NCBI GenBank assembly: GCA_024276935.1
Contig: JAJRWH010000041.1
Coordinates: 1 to 37,414 of the forward strand
Direction: 5' to 3'
DNA: 37,414 nt
Origin: Deltaproteobacteria bacterium
Lineage (GTDB): Bacteria > Desulfobacterota > Desulfuromonadia > Desulfuromonadales > Geopsychrobacteraceae
The notes under the pieces were generated by a model. The model saw only the letters and a program-made list of their open reading frames with translations. It was not told where the DNA came from and did not search any database. The translations under genes and the position numbers were made by a program. Below are positions 8,424 through 16,576 of this stretch, piece after piece. Position 1 is the stretch's first letter; each line of letters begins with the position of its first letter.

Positions 8424-9473
8424 ATGGTACAGACCAACAATCTGAACATTCATGAAGTCACCCCGATTATTGCCCCATCCGACCTGAAGCAGGTCTTCCC
8501 TCTGACTGTCGAGAATGCTGAATTCGTCGCATTCAGCCGGGAAAAAATCAAGGCAATCCTGCATGGCCAGGATTCTCGCCTGATGGTCGTCGTGGGTCCC
8601 TGCTCGATCCATGATCCCTCAGCTGCTCTCGATTATGCCAAACGACTGGCCGTTCTCGCTAAAGAGGTTGAAGAACAGCTGCTGATCGTTATGCGGGTCT
8701 ATTTTGAAAAACCTCGAACGACAATTGGCTGGAAGGGACTGATCAATGACCCTGACCTGGATGGCAGCCATCGTATTTCTAAAGGACTGGGGGCAGCTCG
8801 CCAGCTTTTCTGTGCCATTACCGATCTCAACCTGCCCATTGCCAGTGAAATGCTCGATCCGATCACTCCGCAATATCTGTCCGATATGATCAGTTGGGGG
8901 GCTATCGGGGCACGGACCACAGAATCCCAGACTCATCGTGAAATGGCCAGTGGTCTGTCTTTTCCGGTTGGATTCAAAAATGGTACTGATGGGGGGTTAA
9001 AGGTCGCGACCGATGCCATGAGTGCCGCACTGCACGAGCACAGTTTTCTGGGCATTAATTACGAGGGGCGGACGTCGATTGTTCACACCCGTGGCAACCC
9101 GGATGTCCATATCGTTTTACGTGGTGGCAATGACGGGCCCAACTATCAGCCCCAGGCGATTGCCGAAACCACTGCGCTGCTTGAAAAAAACAACCTGCCA
9201 CTCTCCATCATGGTCGATTGCAGTCACGCCAATTCGAACAAAGATCATACCCGGCAGGATGCCGTTTTGAATGATGTCATCGATCAGATTCTCGCGGGGA
9301 ACAGGGCCATCAACTCGGTCATGCTGGAAAGCAACCTTGAAGCGGGCAATCAGGCCATCACTGAAGATCGGAGACAGCTTAAATATGGCGTTTCCATCAC
9401 CGACAAATGTGTTGACTGGCCGACAACAGAACAGATGCTGAAAACAGCCTGTCAACGTCTGACTGCAAGGTAG
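8424..9473 (+). CDS. aroG: 3-deoxy-7-phosphoheptulonate synthase, type I (AroFGH class)
   Basis: This enzyme condenses phosphoenolpyruvate and erythrose 4-phosphate in the first step of the shikimate pathway. The 349-residue product carries the class signatures VVVGPCSIHDP, MRVYFEKPRTTIGWKGLINDP and MVDCSHANSNKDHTRQ. The start at 8424 has GGAG about nine bases upstream; a GTG reading from 8385 would add 13 unconserved residues. Which of the E. coli feedback types (AroF, AroG, AroH) it resembles cannot be decided here, so the symbol is nominal. It is followed after only 10 bp by hgcA, so the two are probably co-transcribed. Confidence 0.93.
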   Translation: MVQTNNLNIHEVTPIIAPSDLKQVFPLTVENAEFVAFSREKIKAILHGQDSRLMVVVGPCSIHDPSAALDYAKRLAVLAKEVEEQLLIVMRVYFEKPRTTIGWKGLINDPDLDGSHRISKGLGAARQLFCAITDLNLPIASEMLDPITPQYLSDMISWGAIGARTTESQTHREMASGLSFPVGFKNGTDGGLKVATDAMSAALHEHSFLGINYEGRTSIVHTRGNPDVHIVLRGGNDGPNYQPQAIAETTALLEKNNLPLSIMVDCSHANSNKDHTRQDAVLNDVIDQILAGNRAINSVMLESNLEAGNQAITEDRRQLKYGVSITDKCVDWPTTEQMLKTACQRLTAR

Positions 9474-9483
9474 AACAACAATC

Positions 9484-10692
9484 ATGGCCTCTGAAAAATC
9501 ATGCTGTCCTGCGGATGAAGCCCCCGAGACTGAAGACAACACCCTCTGCTGCGCCCCCACACCGGAGAGCCCCGCAGATCAGTCGAATTCCTGTTGTCAG
9601 CCAGAAGCTGACACACCATCCGGATGTTGTTCTTCTCCAGAAAGCAACGACATTGCCGGTTACCGGCTAGAACCCTTCGTCACCGATTGGCAGGATTCAG
9701 CTGTCGGTAAAATCCCCCGTGTCACCCCCTCACTCAGCTTCGCCGATCATCGTGGGCGCTGGGCTATGCGTTGGGGTTTTGGGCGAGATCATTATCGGGT
9801 CGCACCCGGTCTCTATGCTGTGGGTTCACCTGATGAATCATCCGAAGTGCTGGTCTCGGCAAACTACAAATTGAGTTTCGATTCATTACGCCGGGTTCTC
9901 AAAGGGATCGATGCCTGGATTCTGGTCATCGATACCAAGGGAGTTAATGTCTGGTGTGCCGCAGGAAAGGGAACCTTCGGAACAGAAGAAATCATCCGCC
10001 GGGTCAAGGATGTCCGACTTGAACAGCTTGTCAGCCATCGCCGTCTTATTGTTCCCCAACTGGGTGCCCCGGGTGTGGCTGCGCATCAGGTCAAAAAAGG
10101 CTGCGGATTTACCGTTATCTACGGCCCGGTCAGAGCCAGAGATCTTCCCGCTTTTTTCGCTGCAGGCAGGCAGGCCACAGCGGCAATGCGCCGTGTCAGT
10201 TTTACGCTCATTGAACGAGCCATCCTCACCCCGGTCGAAATTACAATCCTGCGTCGCCAGATCCTGCTCCTGTCCCTGGCTCTGTTGGTCCTCGGCGGAA
10301 TCGGTCAGGACTTTTTCAGTTTTTCGGCGGCAGCAACTCGCGGTGGCGGAGCAATCATCGCCGGACTGGCAGGTCTGTTGGGAGGGTCGGTCATTACCCC
10401 GATTCTGCTGCCCTGGCTACCCGGTCGCGCTTTTGCTCTTAAGGGAGTTTTACCTGGTCTGGTTCTGGCTGTTATTCTTGGAGCCAGCCTGTTTACACAG
10501 AGCAGCTACCTGAATCAAAGCGCCCTGTTGCTGTTCGTTACCTCCATTTCAAGCTATACCGCCATGAACTTTACCGGCTCATCGACCTTTACCTCTCCCT
10601 CCGGAGTCGAAAAAGAGATGCGTCTGGCAATTCCGGCACAGCTTGCAGCCGTTGTTCTGGCTCTGGCACTTTGGTTATGGACAGCTTTTTAA
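9484..10692 (+). CDS. hgcA: mercury-methylating corrinoid protein HgcA
   Basis: HgcA is the membrane corrinoid protein that donates a methyl group to Hg(II). The 402-residue product has the diagnostic cap-helix motif NVWCAAGKGTFGTEE with Cys158 as the predicted cobalt ligand. Ahead of it are family elements such as GFGRDHYRVAPGLYAVG, and after it a C-terminal domain of about five membrane helices (residues about 258-275, 286-311, 320-338, 346-363, 382-401). Unusually, residues 1-55 form an acidic, Pro/Ser-rich tail with four Cys-Cys pairs (7-8, 22-23, 37-38, 48-49). No separate promoter fits in the 10 bp after aroG, and the ribosome-binding site is weak. The corrinoid fold relates it to CdhD, but the cap-helix cysteine and TM tail exclude a CODH subunit. 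Confidence 0.96.
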   Translation: MASEKSCCPADEAPETEDNTLCCAPTPESPADQSNSCCQPEADTPSGCCSSPESNDIAGYRLEPFVTDWQDSAVGKIPRVTPSLSFADHRGRWAMRWGFGRDHYRVAPGLYAVGSPDESSEVLVSANYKLSFDSLRRVLKGIDAWILVIDTKGVNVWCAAGKGTFGTEEIIRRVKDVRLEQLVSHRRLIVPQLGAPGVAAHQVKKGCGFTVIYGPVRARDLPAFFAAGRQATAAMRRVSFTLIERAILTPVEITILRRQILLLSLALLVLGGIGQDFFSFSAAATRGGGAIIAGLAGLLGGSVITPILLPWLPGRAFALKGVLPGLVLAVILGASLFTQSSYLNQSALLLFVTSISSYTAMNFTGSSTFTSPSGVEKEMRLAIPAQLAAVVLALALWLWTAF

Positions 10693-10744
10693 GCTCTCAA
10701 GATTTTTAAAACCAGAAACACTCCACACAGATTCTGGAAATGTG

Positions 10745-11041
10745 ATGAATAAATTTATCTATCTGCCTGATGTCTCAACACTCAAACTGGATGACGATAC
10801 CTGCATCGGCTGCGGTCTTTGTGCAACGGTCTGCCCCCACGCGGTATTTGTTGTGGAAGAAAAACTGGCCCGGATTGTCGATCTTGACCGCTGCATGGAA
10901 TGTGGGGCCTGTGTCCTCAACTGTCCGGTTTCGGCTCTCGAAGTTAAAGCCGGTGTTGGTTGTGCCAGTGCCATCATCTACGGCTGGATTACCGGCAAAG
11001 AACCGAGTTGTGATTGCTCAGGCGACAGCAGCTGTTGCTAA
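10745..11041 (+). CDS. hgcB: mercury-methylation 2[4Fe-4S] ferredoxin HgcB
   Basis: HgcB is thought to reduce the HgcA corrinoid and to deliver Hg(II). The 98-residue product has two CxxCxxCxxxCP clusters (Cys20-Cys30 and Cys50-Cys60). It also has the conserved lone Cys73 in GVGCAS and a C-terminal vicinal pair Cys97-Cys98, as known for characterised HgcB. Two further cysteines (89 and 91, in SCDCSGDSSCC) enlarge the tail. The start MNKFIYLPDV at 10745 is chosen because the upstream extension reads through the hgcA end and is unlike a ferredoxin. The gap to hgcA is 52 bp. Confidence 0.95.
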   Translation: MNKFIYLPDVSTLKLDDDTCIGCGLCATVCPHAVFVVEEKLARIVDLDRCMECGACVLNCPVSALEVKAGVGCASAIIYGWITGKEPSCDCSGDSSCC

Positions 11042-11078
11042 AGAGCAAGGATGTTCACTACTTTTTATTAAGATCCTC

Positions 11079-11107
11079 TTTACATTGTGCCATGTTGCCA
11101 TTAAAAT
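11079..11107 (+). promoter_or_regulatory. candidate sigma70 promoter of the REC-GGDEF gene
   Basis: TTTACA (11079-11084), a 17-base spacer and TAAAAT (11102-11107) lie 31 bp before the start codon at 11139. This is the best sigma70 match in the window. It suggests the response regulator is transcribed separately from hgcAB. Confidence 0.6.
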
Positions 11108-11138
11108 CTCTAAATAACTGGGGGTTTTAAGGATAAAC

Positions 11139-12062
11139 ATGGAACGTACTCTGCTGATTATCGACGACTCGCCCCTGATCCGCCAGCAGGTGGCAGACAC
11201 CATGGCGGCAAGTTTTCTGTTCCAGCAGGTCTTGCAGGCCAGTGACGGTGTCGAAGGCTTCAAGCTGCTGGTCAGCAACGACGTCGATCTTATCCTCTGC
11301 GACATTGAAATGCCGGGTATTGACGGTCTGAAGTTTCTTGCCCTGCTCCAGTCACGCGAAGATCTCAAAGACAAACCGATCATTATGCTCACCAGTCATG
11401 ACGATGTTGCGACCAAGGTTCGTGGCCTCGAAAGTGGCGCAAGTGACTATATCACCAAACCCTTCGAACCCCAGGAGCTGGTTGCACGCTTAAAGGTTCA
11501 TCTGCAACTGAAAACCCTGCAAGATGAGTTAAGACGCAGCAACCGTTTGCTGCTGGAACTTTCGCAAACTGATCCCCTGACCCGCCTATGCAATCGCCGT
11601 TCCCTGACTGAAATACTTGAGAATGAACTGGACCGTTGCCGCCGCAATGCAACACCCTGCTCGCTGATCATGGCAGATATTGATCACTTCAAACGGGTCA
11701 ATGATCGCTATGGTCATCAATCAGGCGATGAGGTCCTGATCACAGTTGCAGATCTGCTGCGTGAACAACTGCGACCTTACGACCTGGCCGCACGCTACGG
11801 TGGTGAGGAATTCTGCCTGGTCCTGCCGGAAACCAGCCCGGAACAGGCTGAGAATGTTGCCGAAAGAATTCGTAAAAGAGTTGAAAACTACAATTTTTCC
11901 GGGATCGCAGCGGATCTTCACCTGACCATCAGCCTAGGGGTTGCCAGCCTTGCGGGAGAAAGTACCAAAACTGAAGATGAATTGATCCGCCTGGCGGATG
12001 AAGCTCTTTATCTGGCCAAAAACAACGGTCGCAACCGGGTCGAAACTATCAAGGCGGACTGA
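11139..12062 (+). CDS. response regulator with diguanylate cyclase (GGDEF) output
   Basis: The protein is predicted to make cyclic di-GMP when phosphorylated. The receiver domain (residues about 3-122) has acidic Asp9/Asp10, phospho-acceptor Asp55 in LCDIEMPG, Thr85 and Lys107 in TKPF. A short linker leads to the GGDEF domain (about 140-303) with active site GGEEF (221-225). An inhibitory I-site RPYD (212-215) sits exactly five residues before it, so product inhibition is likely. AAGGA precedes the ATG by six bases. No partner histidine kinase is in the window. It converges with the DUF3047 gene, three bases apart. PleD/WspR-type regulators are the closest functional analogy. Confidence 0.95.
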   Translation: MERTLLIIDDSPLIRQQVADTMAASFLFQQVLQASDGVEGFKLLVSNDVDLILCDIEMPGIDGLKFLALLQSREDLKDKPIIMLTSHDDVATKVRGLESGASDYITKPFEPQELVARLKVHLQLKTLQDELRRSNRLLLELSQTDPLTRLCNRRSLTEILENELDRCRRNATPCSLIMADIDHFKRVNDRYGHQSGDEVLITVADLLREQLRPYDLAARYGGEEFCLVLPETSPEQAENVAERIRKRVENYNFSGIAADLHLTISLGVASLAGESTKTEDELIRLADEALYLAKNNGRNRVETIKAD

Positions 12063-12065
12063 AAC

Positions 12066-12701
12066 TCAATTCTTTTCTGCAGTAAATTCTATCCAGTCAA
12101 ACCAGGCAAAAACGCTCTCTCCGGTATTGTCTCCATCAGTCATCACAGCTATTGCTCTGATACGCGGGATATCACCCCCAAAAACTTTTCGATAATCCGC
12201 CACCAGATCCCGCTCTTCGACAACCCACTGCCCCGCCTTACCAGACCCGGATTCGACAGCCAGCATGATCGATCTGCGATAATAAGGATTCACCACCACA
12301 GATTCTGCAGCCAGTTTGCTGGCCCAGATATAATTGATGCTGCGGGCAAAGTTTGGCAACCAGGAATCAAAAACAATATAAATTCGGGCAGGATAATCAT
12401 CCCCCGCCTTCACCCCGGCTTGTCCTTTTTCAAGAACCCGTTCGATCTTCCAGCGCCAGCGCAATCTGGAATACTTGTGCGGATCAATCTTGAGCCAGTA
12501 AATCAAAGCTGAAGCCTGACCTTTGCTCTGGGCCTGGAGTACCTGATGGTCTCCATCCTGCACAAGTTGATACTCAACCTGCCCACTGAATTTTTTTTCT
12601 TTCCAGCCCTTAAGCCCCTGACGAAAATCAAGCGTGACAGTTTCTGCGGCATAGGCAGACAGGGCGGTAAACAAAACCAGAAGTAACAACAGTTTTTTCA
12701 A
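12066..12701 (-). CDS. DUF3047 exported protein
   Basis: This 211-residue protein has an N-terminal signal peptide (to about residue 18, AYAAE). Its mature domain resembles DUF3047, with LRWRWKIERVLEKG, DDYPARIYIVFDS and a final AWFDWIEFTAE. The fold is probably a carbohydrate-binding-like beta sandwich; the function is unknown. The start is TTG at 12701 (TTGA overlap with the polyferredoxin stop), with GAGG six bases upstream and no nearby ATG. It is the last gene of the long minus-strand envelope run and ends only three bases from the convergent REC-GGDEF gene, with no terminator visible between them. Confidence 0.85.
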   Translation of the reverse strand: MKKLLLLLVLFTALSAYAAETVTLDFRQGLKGWKEKKFSGQVEYQLVQDGDHQVLQAQSKGQASALIYWLKIDPHKYSRLRWRWKIERVLEKGQAGVKAGDDYPARIYIVFDSWLPNFARSINYIWASKLAAESVVVNPYYRRSIMLAVESGSGKAGQWVVEERDLVADYRKVFGGDIPRIRAIAVMTDGDNTGESVFAWFDWIEFTAEKN

Positions 12702-14224
12702 ACCAGCCTCGTCGGGGTCCGGCTTTCACCTTCATTGGTCACAACAATAGCACTACGACCTGCTACCGGACAGCGGGTTTCACAGATGCCGCAACCGATA
12801 CACAATGCGGACAGGACGCGTGGTTGCTGAAATTCTTTCACCTCGCTGCCGACCAGCACCTTGCGACGGTCGAAGACAATGGCCTTTTTGCCGGTTGGAC
12901 AGTGTTCTTCACAAACCAGACATTCTTCACCACGAGCAAAGGGCAAACAACGATTCTTGTCGATAACTGCCAGACCAATTTTCGTTTTACGTTTTTCCTG
13001 AATATCAAGCAGACGAATCGCACCCGTCGGACAAACCTGACCACAGAGAGTACAGTCATATTCACAATACCCGAGTCGTGCAACCAGCACCGGTGACCAG
13101 AGAGAAAAAGTCCCCCCACGCAGAAAATCAGGATGCAAAGCACCACCGATACACACTTTCATACACTCGCCACAGCGAATACAACTGCGCAGGAACTCCT
13201 CTTCAACGACAGCTCCCGGAGGACGGATCAGATCATTTCGCTGCCGGGCACTCAAGGGAGCAGCTGCAACCAGGGGAGCCAGAAGGGCCCCGCCTGCCGC
13301 CGCCGTCAGCAAGGAACGGCGTGACAAATCAAGCCGACCGGAAGATCTTTGCGTAAAGTGAAATTCGATCCGTTGCCAGGGACAAAAATCGTAGCAGTCA
13401 AGGCAGCGGATACACTCAGCTGATTGGGCGGAATCCTCATTGGTTGCGCCCATCCGGCATTTTGTTGAACAGAGTGAACACTCCGGACAATCAGCCTGCG
13501 GAGAACGCTGCAACAAGCTGTAACGCGAACAGATCCCGAGTAACGCCCCAAGAGGACAGACATTACGACACCAGAAACGGGGCTGCACCCTCTCGAGAAG
13601 AATCAGCAGCAACAAGGTCAGGGCGGTGAAAAATCCCAGCAGAAAAACAGGTTGATGAAAAGCAAGCAGGTAATCGCGAAAAAAGGGATAAACCACATCT
13701 GCCGCCGGGCTGACCAGAGGAACTTTCGCCTGATAAAGCCAGTCAAAAAGACCATTGGCCAGAAGGTTCCAGACTGGATTCACAACCAGGGTCAAACTTC
13801 GCAGAAATATACTCAGCGGATCAAACAAACCAAACAGTTGCAAGCCACAAAGAGCTGCCAGAACCAACCCTGCAAGCAGATAATATTTGACCTTTGGCCA
13901 GCCCCTGAACAAACGACCTGGCTGTCTTAAAGGGCCACCAAACAGATCGAGTAAACTTCCGAGCGGACAAAACCATCCACAAAAAAAACGTCCCAGCAAC
14001 AGGGTCAGCAGTATCAGCAGAACCGCAGGCCAAAGAACAAACAGACTCAATGTGCCTGGAGAGAACAAAGCGGCAAGAAAAGCCAGCGGATCAAGCCGAA
14101 ACAACAGACTAACCGGATAAGCCAGTTCATCAGTCCCACGATATTCTGTCTGCAAGAAGAGCCACAGAAACCCGAGCAGACTGATGGTTTGTACCGTTAT
14201 TCGCAACTTTCGATCAACGCGCAT
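12698..14224 (-). CDS. membrane polyferredoxin, NapH-like plus NapG-like fusion
   Basis: This is a predicted quinol- or thiol-linked electron-transfer protein of about 508 residues. The N-terminal half is NapH/YccM-like: several membrane helices, the motif GRFFCGWFCPLG near residue 80, a matching CRNVCPLGALLG near 219, and cysteine clusters around 246-281. A second membrane or signal helix then begins with a twin-arginine motif, LSRRSLLTAAAGG (about 300-312). It leads into a NapG-like domain with four more cysteine clusters (about 348-358, 387-398, 426-442, 475-485). The ATG at 14224 overlaps the DUF362 stop (TGATG). NapH and NapG are normally separate, so this looks like a natural fusion spanning membrane and periplasm. 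Confidence 0.85.
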   Translation of the reverse strand: MRVDRKLRITVQTISLLGFLWLFLQTEYRGTDELAYPVSLLFRLDPLAFLAALFSPGTLSLFVLWPAVLLILLTLLLGRFFCGWFCPLGSLLDLFGGPLRQPGRLFRGWPKVKYYLLAGLVLAALCGLQLFGLFDPLSIFLRSLTLVVNPVWNLLANGLFDWLYQAKVPLVSPAADVVYPFFRDYLLAFHQPVFLLGFFTALTLLLLILLERVQPRFWCRNVCPLGALLGICSRYSLLQRSPQADCPECSLCSTKCRMGATNEDSAQSAECIRCLDCYDFCPWQRIEFHFTQRSSGRLDLSRRSLLTAAAGGALLAPLVAAAPLSARQRNDLIRPPGAVVEEEFLRSCIRCGECMKVCIGGALHPDFLRGGTFSLWSPVLVARLGYCEYDCTLCGQVCPTGAIRLLDIQEKRKTKIGLAVIDKNRCLPFARGEECLVCEEHCPTGKKAIVFDRRKVLVGSEVKEFQQPRVLSALCIGCGICETRCPVAGRSAIVVTNEGESRTPTRLV

Positions 14225-15135
14225 CAAAGCTGTTTGACCTTTGCCAGATTTATTTCGCCAAGTCCTCGCTGATGACCGGCAACGATCGTTTCAATCTGCT
14301 GCGGTTGATAACCGAACAAGGTCGCGGCATAAGCATCCGCCGTGACAACCTGGGGCGACGCGATCAGGGTATTACGGATTTCAACATCTTCGAGACGTCC
14401 CCCCTGAGGGCCATTGGCCAGTAAAATTCGCGTCGCGTCAATCAGGGTCAGATCTGAATGAATCACACTATTGAGATCAGCCAGAGATTCGGCAATTTTT
14501 CGATGCAACATGCCACGATTCCCCCCTATTACCCCCATCAGATTTTTCATCCCGAGGGTCAGGGTAGAGATGGAATGATGTTTGGCAACAGGCAGGTTGA
14601 TCAGCCGGTCTGCTTCAAGAGCTGGCATATAGAATGACCAGCGGTTCAGGGCTTTGCCACTCGGGATATCGAGCTCCCGGTAGGCACGCCGATCCATATG
14701 AACGATTTTAGCTTTCGATGAATTGAGAGAGTTGACGGCCTGCTGAATGCCACTGCTGACATAACACCGCCGTGGATCATTACAGGTTCGATCAAAAACC
14801 TGAACCTTGCCAGCACCAGCTTCCAGACAAAGCTGAACAACGGTCTGGACAACAAGTGGATGGGTATTGGCTGCCATCTCAACCGGACGGTCCCAGCCGA
14901 TATTAGGTTTAACGACGACCGTTTCACCAGGGCGAACAAAACGTCCCATCCCGCCCAGGGCATCAAGGGTTTGTCGCACCAGCAGCGGGATATCCTCACC
15001 CCGGCGAACAACAAGGACACTCCCCTGCGCCGCACCAGCTGGCGTCGGAAGCAATAATTGCGGAACCGCTCCGGCGACTCCGGCAGCACCGGCGGTATGC
15101 AGACATTGGCGGATAAACTGACGCCGGTCAATCAT
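14224..15135 (-). CDS. Tat-exported DUF362 protein
   Basis: The 303-residue protein starts with a twin-arginine signal (DRRQFIRQCLHTAG, then a hydrophobic stretch to about residue 35). It continues as a DUF362 domain with VVVKPNIGWDRP, a VQVFDRTCND segment, LINLPVAKHH and MKNLMGVIGG. DUF362 proteins are often found with ferredoxin domains; their reaction is unknown. The Tat signal implies folding, possibly with a cofactor, before export. It starts 2 bp after the substrate-binding-like gene and overlaps the polyferredoxin start. The context suggests a periplasmic partner of the polyferredoxin. Confidence 0.85.
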   Translation of the reverse strand: MIDRRQFIRQCLHTAGAAGVAGAVPQLLLPTPAGAAQGSVLVVRRGEDIPLLVRQTLDALGGMGRFVRPGETVVVKPNIGWDRPVEMAANTHPLVVQTVVQLCLEAGAGKVQVFDRTCNDPRRCYVSSGIQQAVNSLNSSKAKIVHMDRRAYRELDIPSGKALNRWSFYMPALEADRLINLPVAKHHSISTLTLGMKNLMGVIGGNRGMLHRKIAESLADLNSVIHSDLTLIDATRILLANGPQGGRLEDVEIRNTLIASPQVVTADAYAATLFGYQPQQIETIVAGHQRGLGEINLAKVKQL

Positions 15136-15137
15136 CG

Positions 15138-15731
15138 TCAGATCAGCCGATTATTCTTGAGAAATCCGTGCGCCACCTGTTTCGACTTACCGGCAATGGC
15201 CTCCTTTTCAAGCAGGGCGATGGTTCGTTGATCGATTTTTCCGCCCAGCTTGTTGATCAGACGCGCCAGGGCCGGAAATTTTTTCAACGTATCCTTACGC
15301 ACCACAGGAGCCGCCTGCGCAGGTAACGCCACGCCGAGACTGGCCGCAGCATCAAAACCAAAGGGTTTCAGCCAGATGAGATTCAGCTCCTGGTTGTAAC
15401 GCTGCTTGACAGCCTTGTACAGTGCCGTCGCATCAGTCAAAGGCTGATCTTTCAGGATCGTCACCTGACCCACACCCGTATATTCAACATACATGTCGAT
15501 GTCTGCTTTCAGCAGCGCGGCATGAGCTTCGCTGCTGTTCTTGAACGGGACAACCTTCACAGTCGTTCCGGTTCTCTCACTGATCAACTCAGACACAATA
15601 TTGGCCAGGACCTCCTGCTGAACCGAACCTGTGGTGCCAATTTTGAGAGTTTTACCGACACAGGCCAGCGTACTGCCGGAAAATCCGACCAGCAGCAGTA
15701 AAACCATAACGGACCCTAAAATTTTCATCAT
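15138..15731 (-). CDS. OpuAC-type substrate-binding-like protein lacking the second lobe
   Basis: This resembles glycine-betaine/choline-type ABC solute receptors but is only 197 residues against about 280-300. After a signal peptide (to about residue 23) the first lobe is recognisable: LKIGTTGSVQQEVLA, then ADIDMYVEYTGVG (76-88). At about residue 135 the sequence jumps from FGFDAAASLGVAL straight to the family's C-terminal AAPVVRKDTLKKFPALARL, so the second lobe appears to be missing. No ABC ATPase or permease gene is in the window. AAGGAG lies eight bases before the ATG, which overlaps the upstream stop (ATGA). It is intact and in frame, so a repurposed binding domain is more likely than decay. 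Confidence 0.8.
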   Translation of the reverse strand: MMKILGSVMVLLLLVGFSGSTLACVGKTLKIGTTGSVQQEVLANIVSELISERTGTTVKVVPFKNSSEAHAALLKADIDMYVEYTGVGQVTILKDQPLTDATALYKAVKQRYNQELNLIWLKPFGFDAAASLGVALPAQAAPVVRKDTLKKFPALARLINKLGGKIDQRTIALLEKEAIAGKSKQVAHGFLKNNRLI

Positions 15732-16576
15732 TGACCTGACTCCTTCATCCTGCGTATCGCCTTGACCGGCTGTGACAACGGATCTGAACCTGTTACACGT
15801 CCTAGAGCAGGATCCCGTTGCTGATCAAAAACTGTCTCGTCTGACAACCCTCTGCCATCTCCCCACCAGTTACGGGGAAAATCGAGGGTTGTCGATTGTT
15901 GTAATCCCATCTTGATCTGGTAGGACCTGTTTTCAATAATATCATTCAGTTCGAAGAGGGTTTTACCCGCACTGCGGGTTACGGCAAATATGCCAATCTG
16001 ATTGGCGCTGATCTGATTGTAGCGCACAACCCCCTTCCCCCCTCTTTCTTCATAGCGAATTCCGTGCCGATTATGATGCAGATAACTATAGGTCAGACTG
16101 ATGTTGGCAGTAGAAAAACGCACGCCGTCAACATTGTAACGAAATTCACTGTTGGCAATTCGGGCCCGGCAGAAATGGATCTGCACTCCACTATAGGCAT
16201 ATTCAGAGATCAGATACTGCAAATCTGCTTTACGGGCGTAATCAAAATAGAGATATTTCCAATCGCCTGGCTGTGGTTTCGAGGCTGCGCTGGTCAACAG
16301 AATCGGTTGTTCAGCCGTCCCCCGCGCCAGCAGTTCGCCTTCGATTCGCAGCTCTGAATCGCCAATGCCGTCACCGTCCAAATCGACCGGTTCAAAAAAA
16401 ATCTTCGTGCCCGGCAGAATCGTCAAACTCCCCTGGCGAGTCACTCGCACCACCCCACGGATATGCACCTCGCCCTGCCAGATTTGCTGATCGCCAATCA
16501 CCACATCAGCCAGCTCAAGTGGCTTGATGGGAGTGCAGGAAACCAGCAACAATAAAAAAGGCAGCAGTTTCAACAT
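15728..16576 (-). CDS. beta-helix lipoprotein (NosD-like repeats)
   Basis: The 282-residue product has a lipoprotein signal with lipobox LVSC (Cys14). It then has right-handed parallel beta-helix repeats (short turns with Asn, such as NSEFRYNVDGVRF and NQISANQIGIF). A calcium-loop-like DLDGDGIGD lies in the N-terminal cap, and the C-terminal motif NWWGDGRG is followed by DQQRDPALGRVTGSDP. The same cap loop and NWWG...DQQ...LGRVT ending occur in the N-terminal half of the PQQ lipoprotein at 24958-26802, so the two form one subfamily. The ATG shares one base with the DUF3467 stop (TAATG). Beta-helix proteins often bind or process polysaccharide, but no active site is evident. Confidence 0.85.
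   Translation of the reverse strand: MLKLLPFLLLLVSCTPIKPLELADVVIGDQQIWQGEVHIRGVVRVTRQGSLTILPGTKIFFEPVDLDGDGIGDSELRIEGELLARGTAEQPILLTSAASKPQPGDWKYLYFDYARKADLQYLISEYAYSGVQIHFCRARIANSEFRYNVDGVRFSTANISLTYSYLHHNRHGIRYEERGGKGVVRYNQISANQIGIFAVTRSAGKTLFELNDIIENRSYQIKMGLQQSTTLDFPRNWWGDGRGLSDETVFDQQRDPALGRVTGSDPLSQPVKAIRRMKESGQ

Noticed and set aside
9484..10692. Reading HgcA as a CO dehydrogenase/acetyl-CoA synthase corrinoid subunit (CdhD)
   Set aside because: The cap-helix Cys motif, the membrane tail and the HgcB neighbour are diagnostic of HgcA.
11041..11082. Terminator after hgcB
   Set aside because: An imperfect AAAGAG...CTCTTT pairing with a bulge and no T-run; too weak to call.
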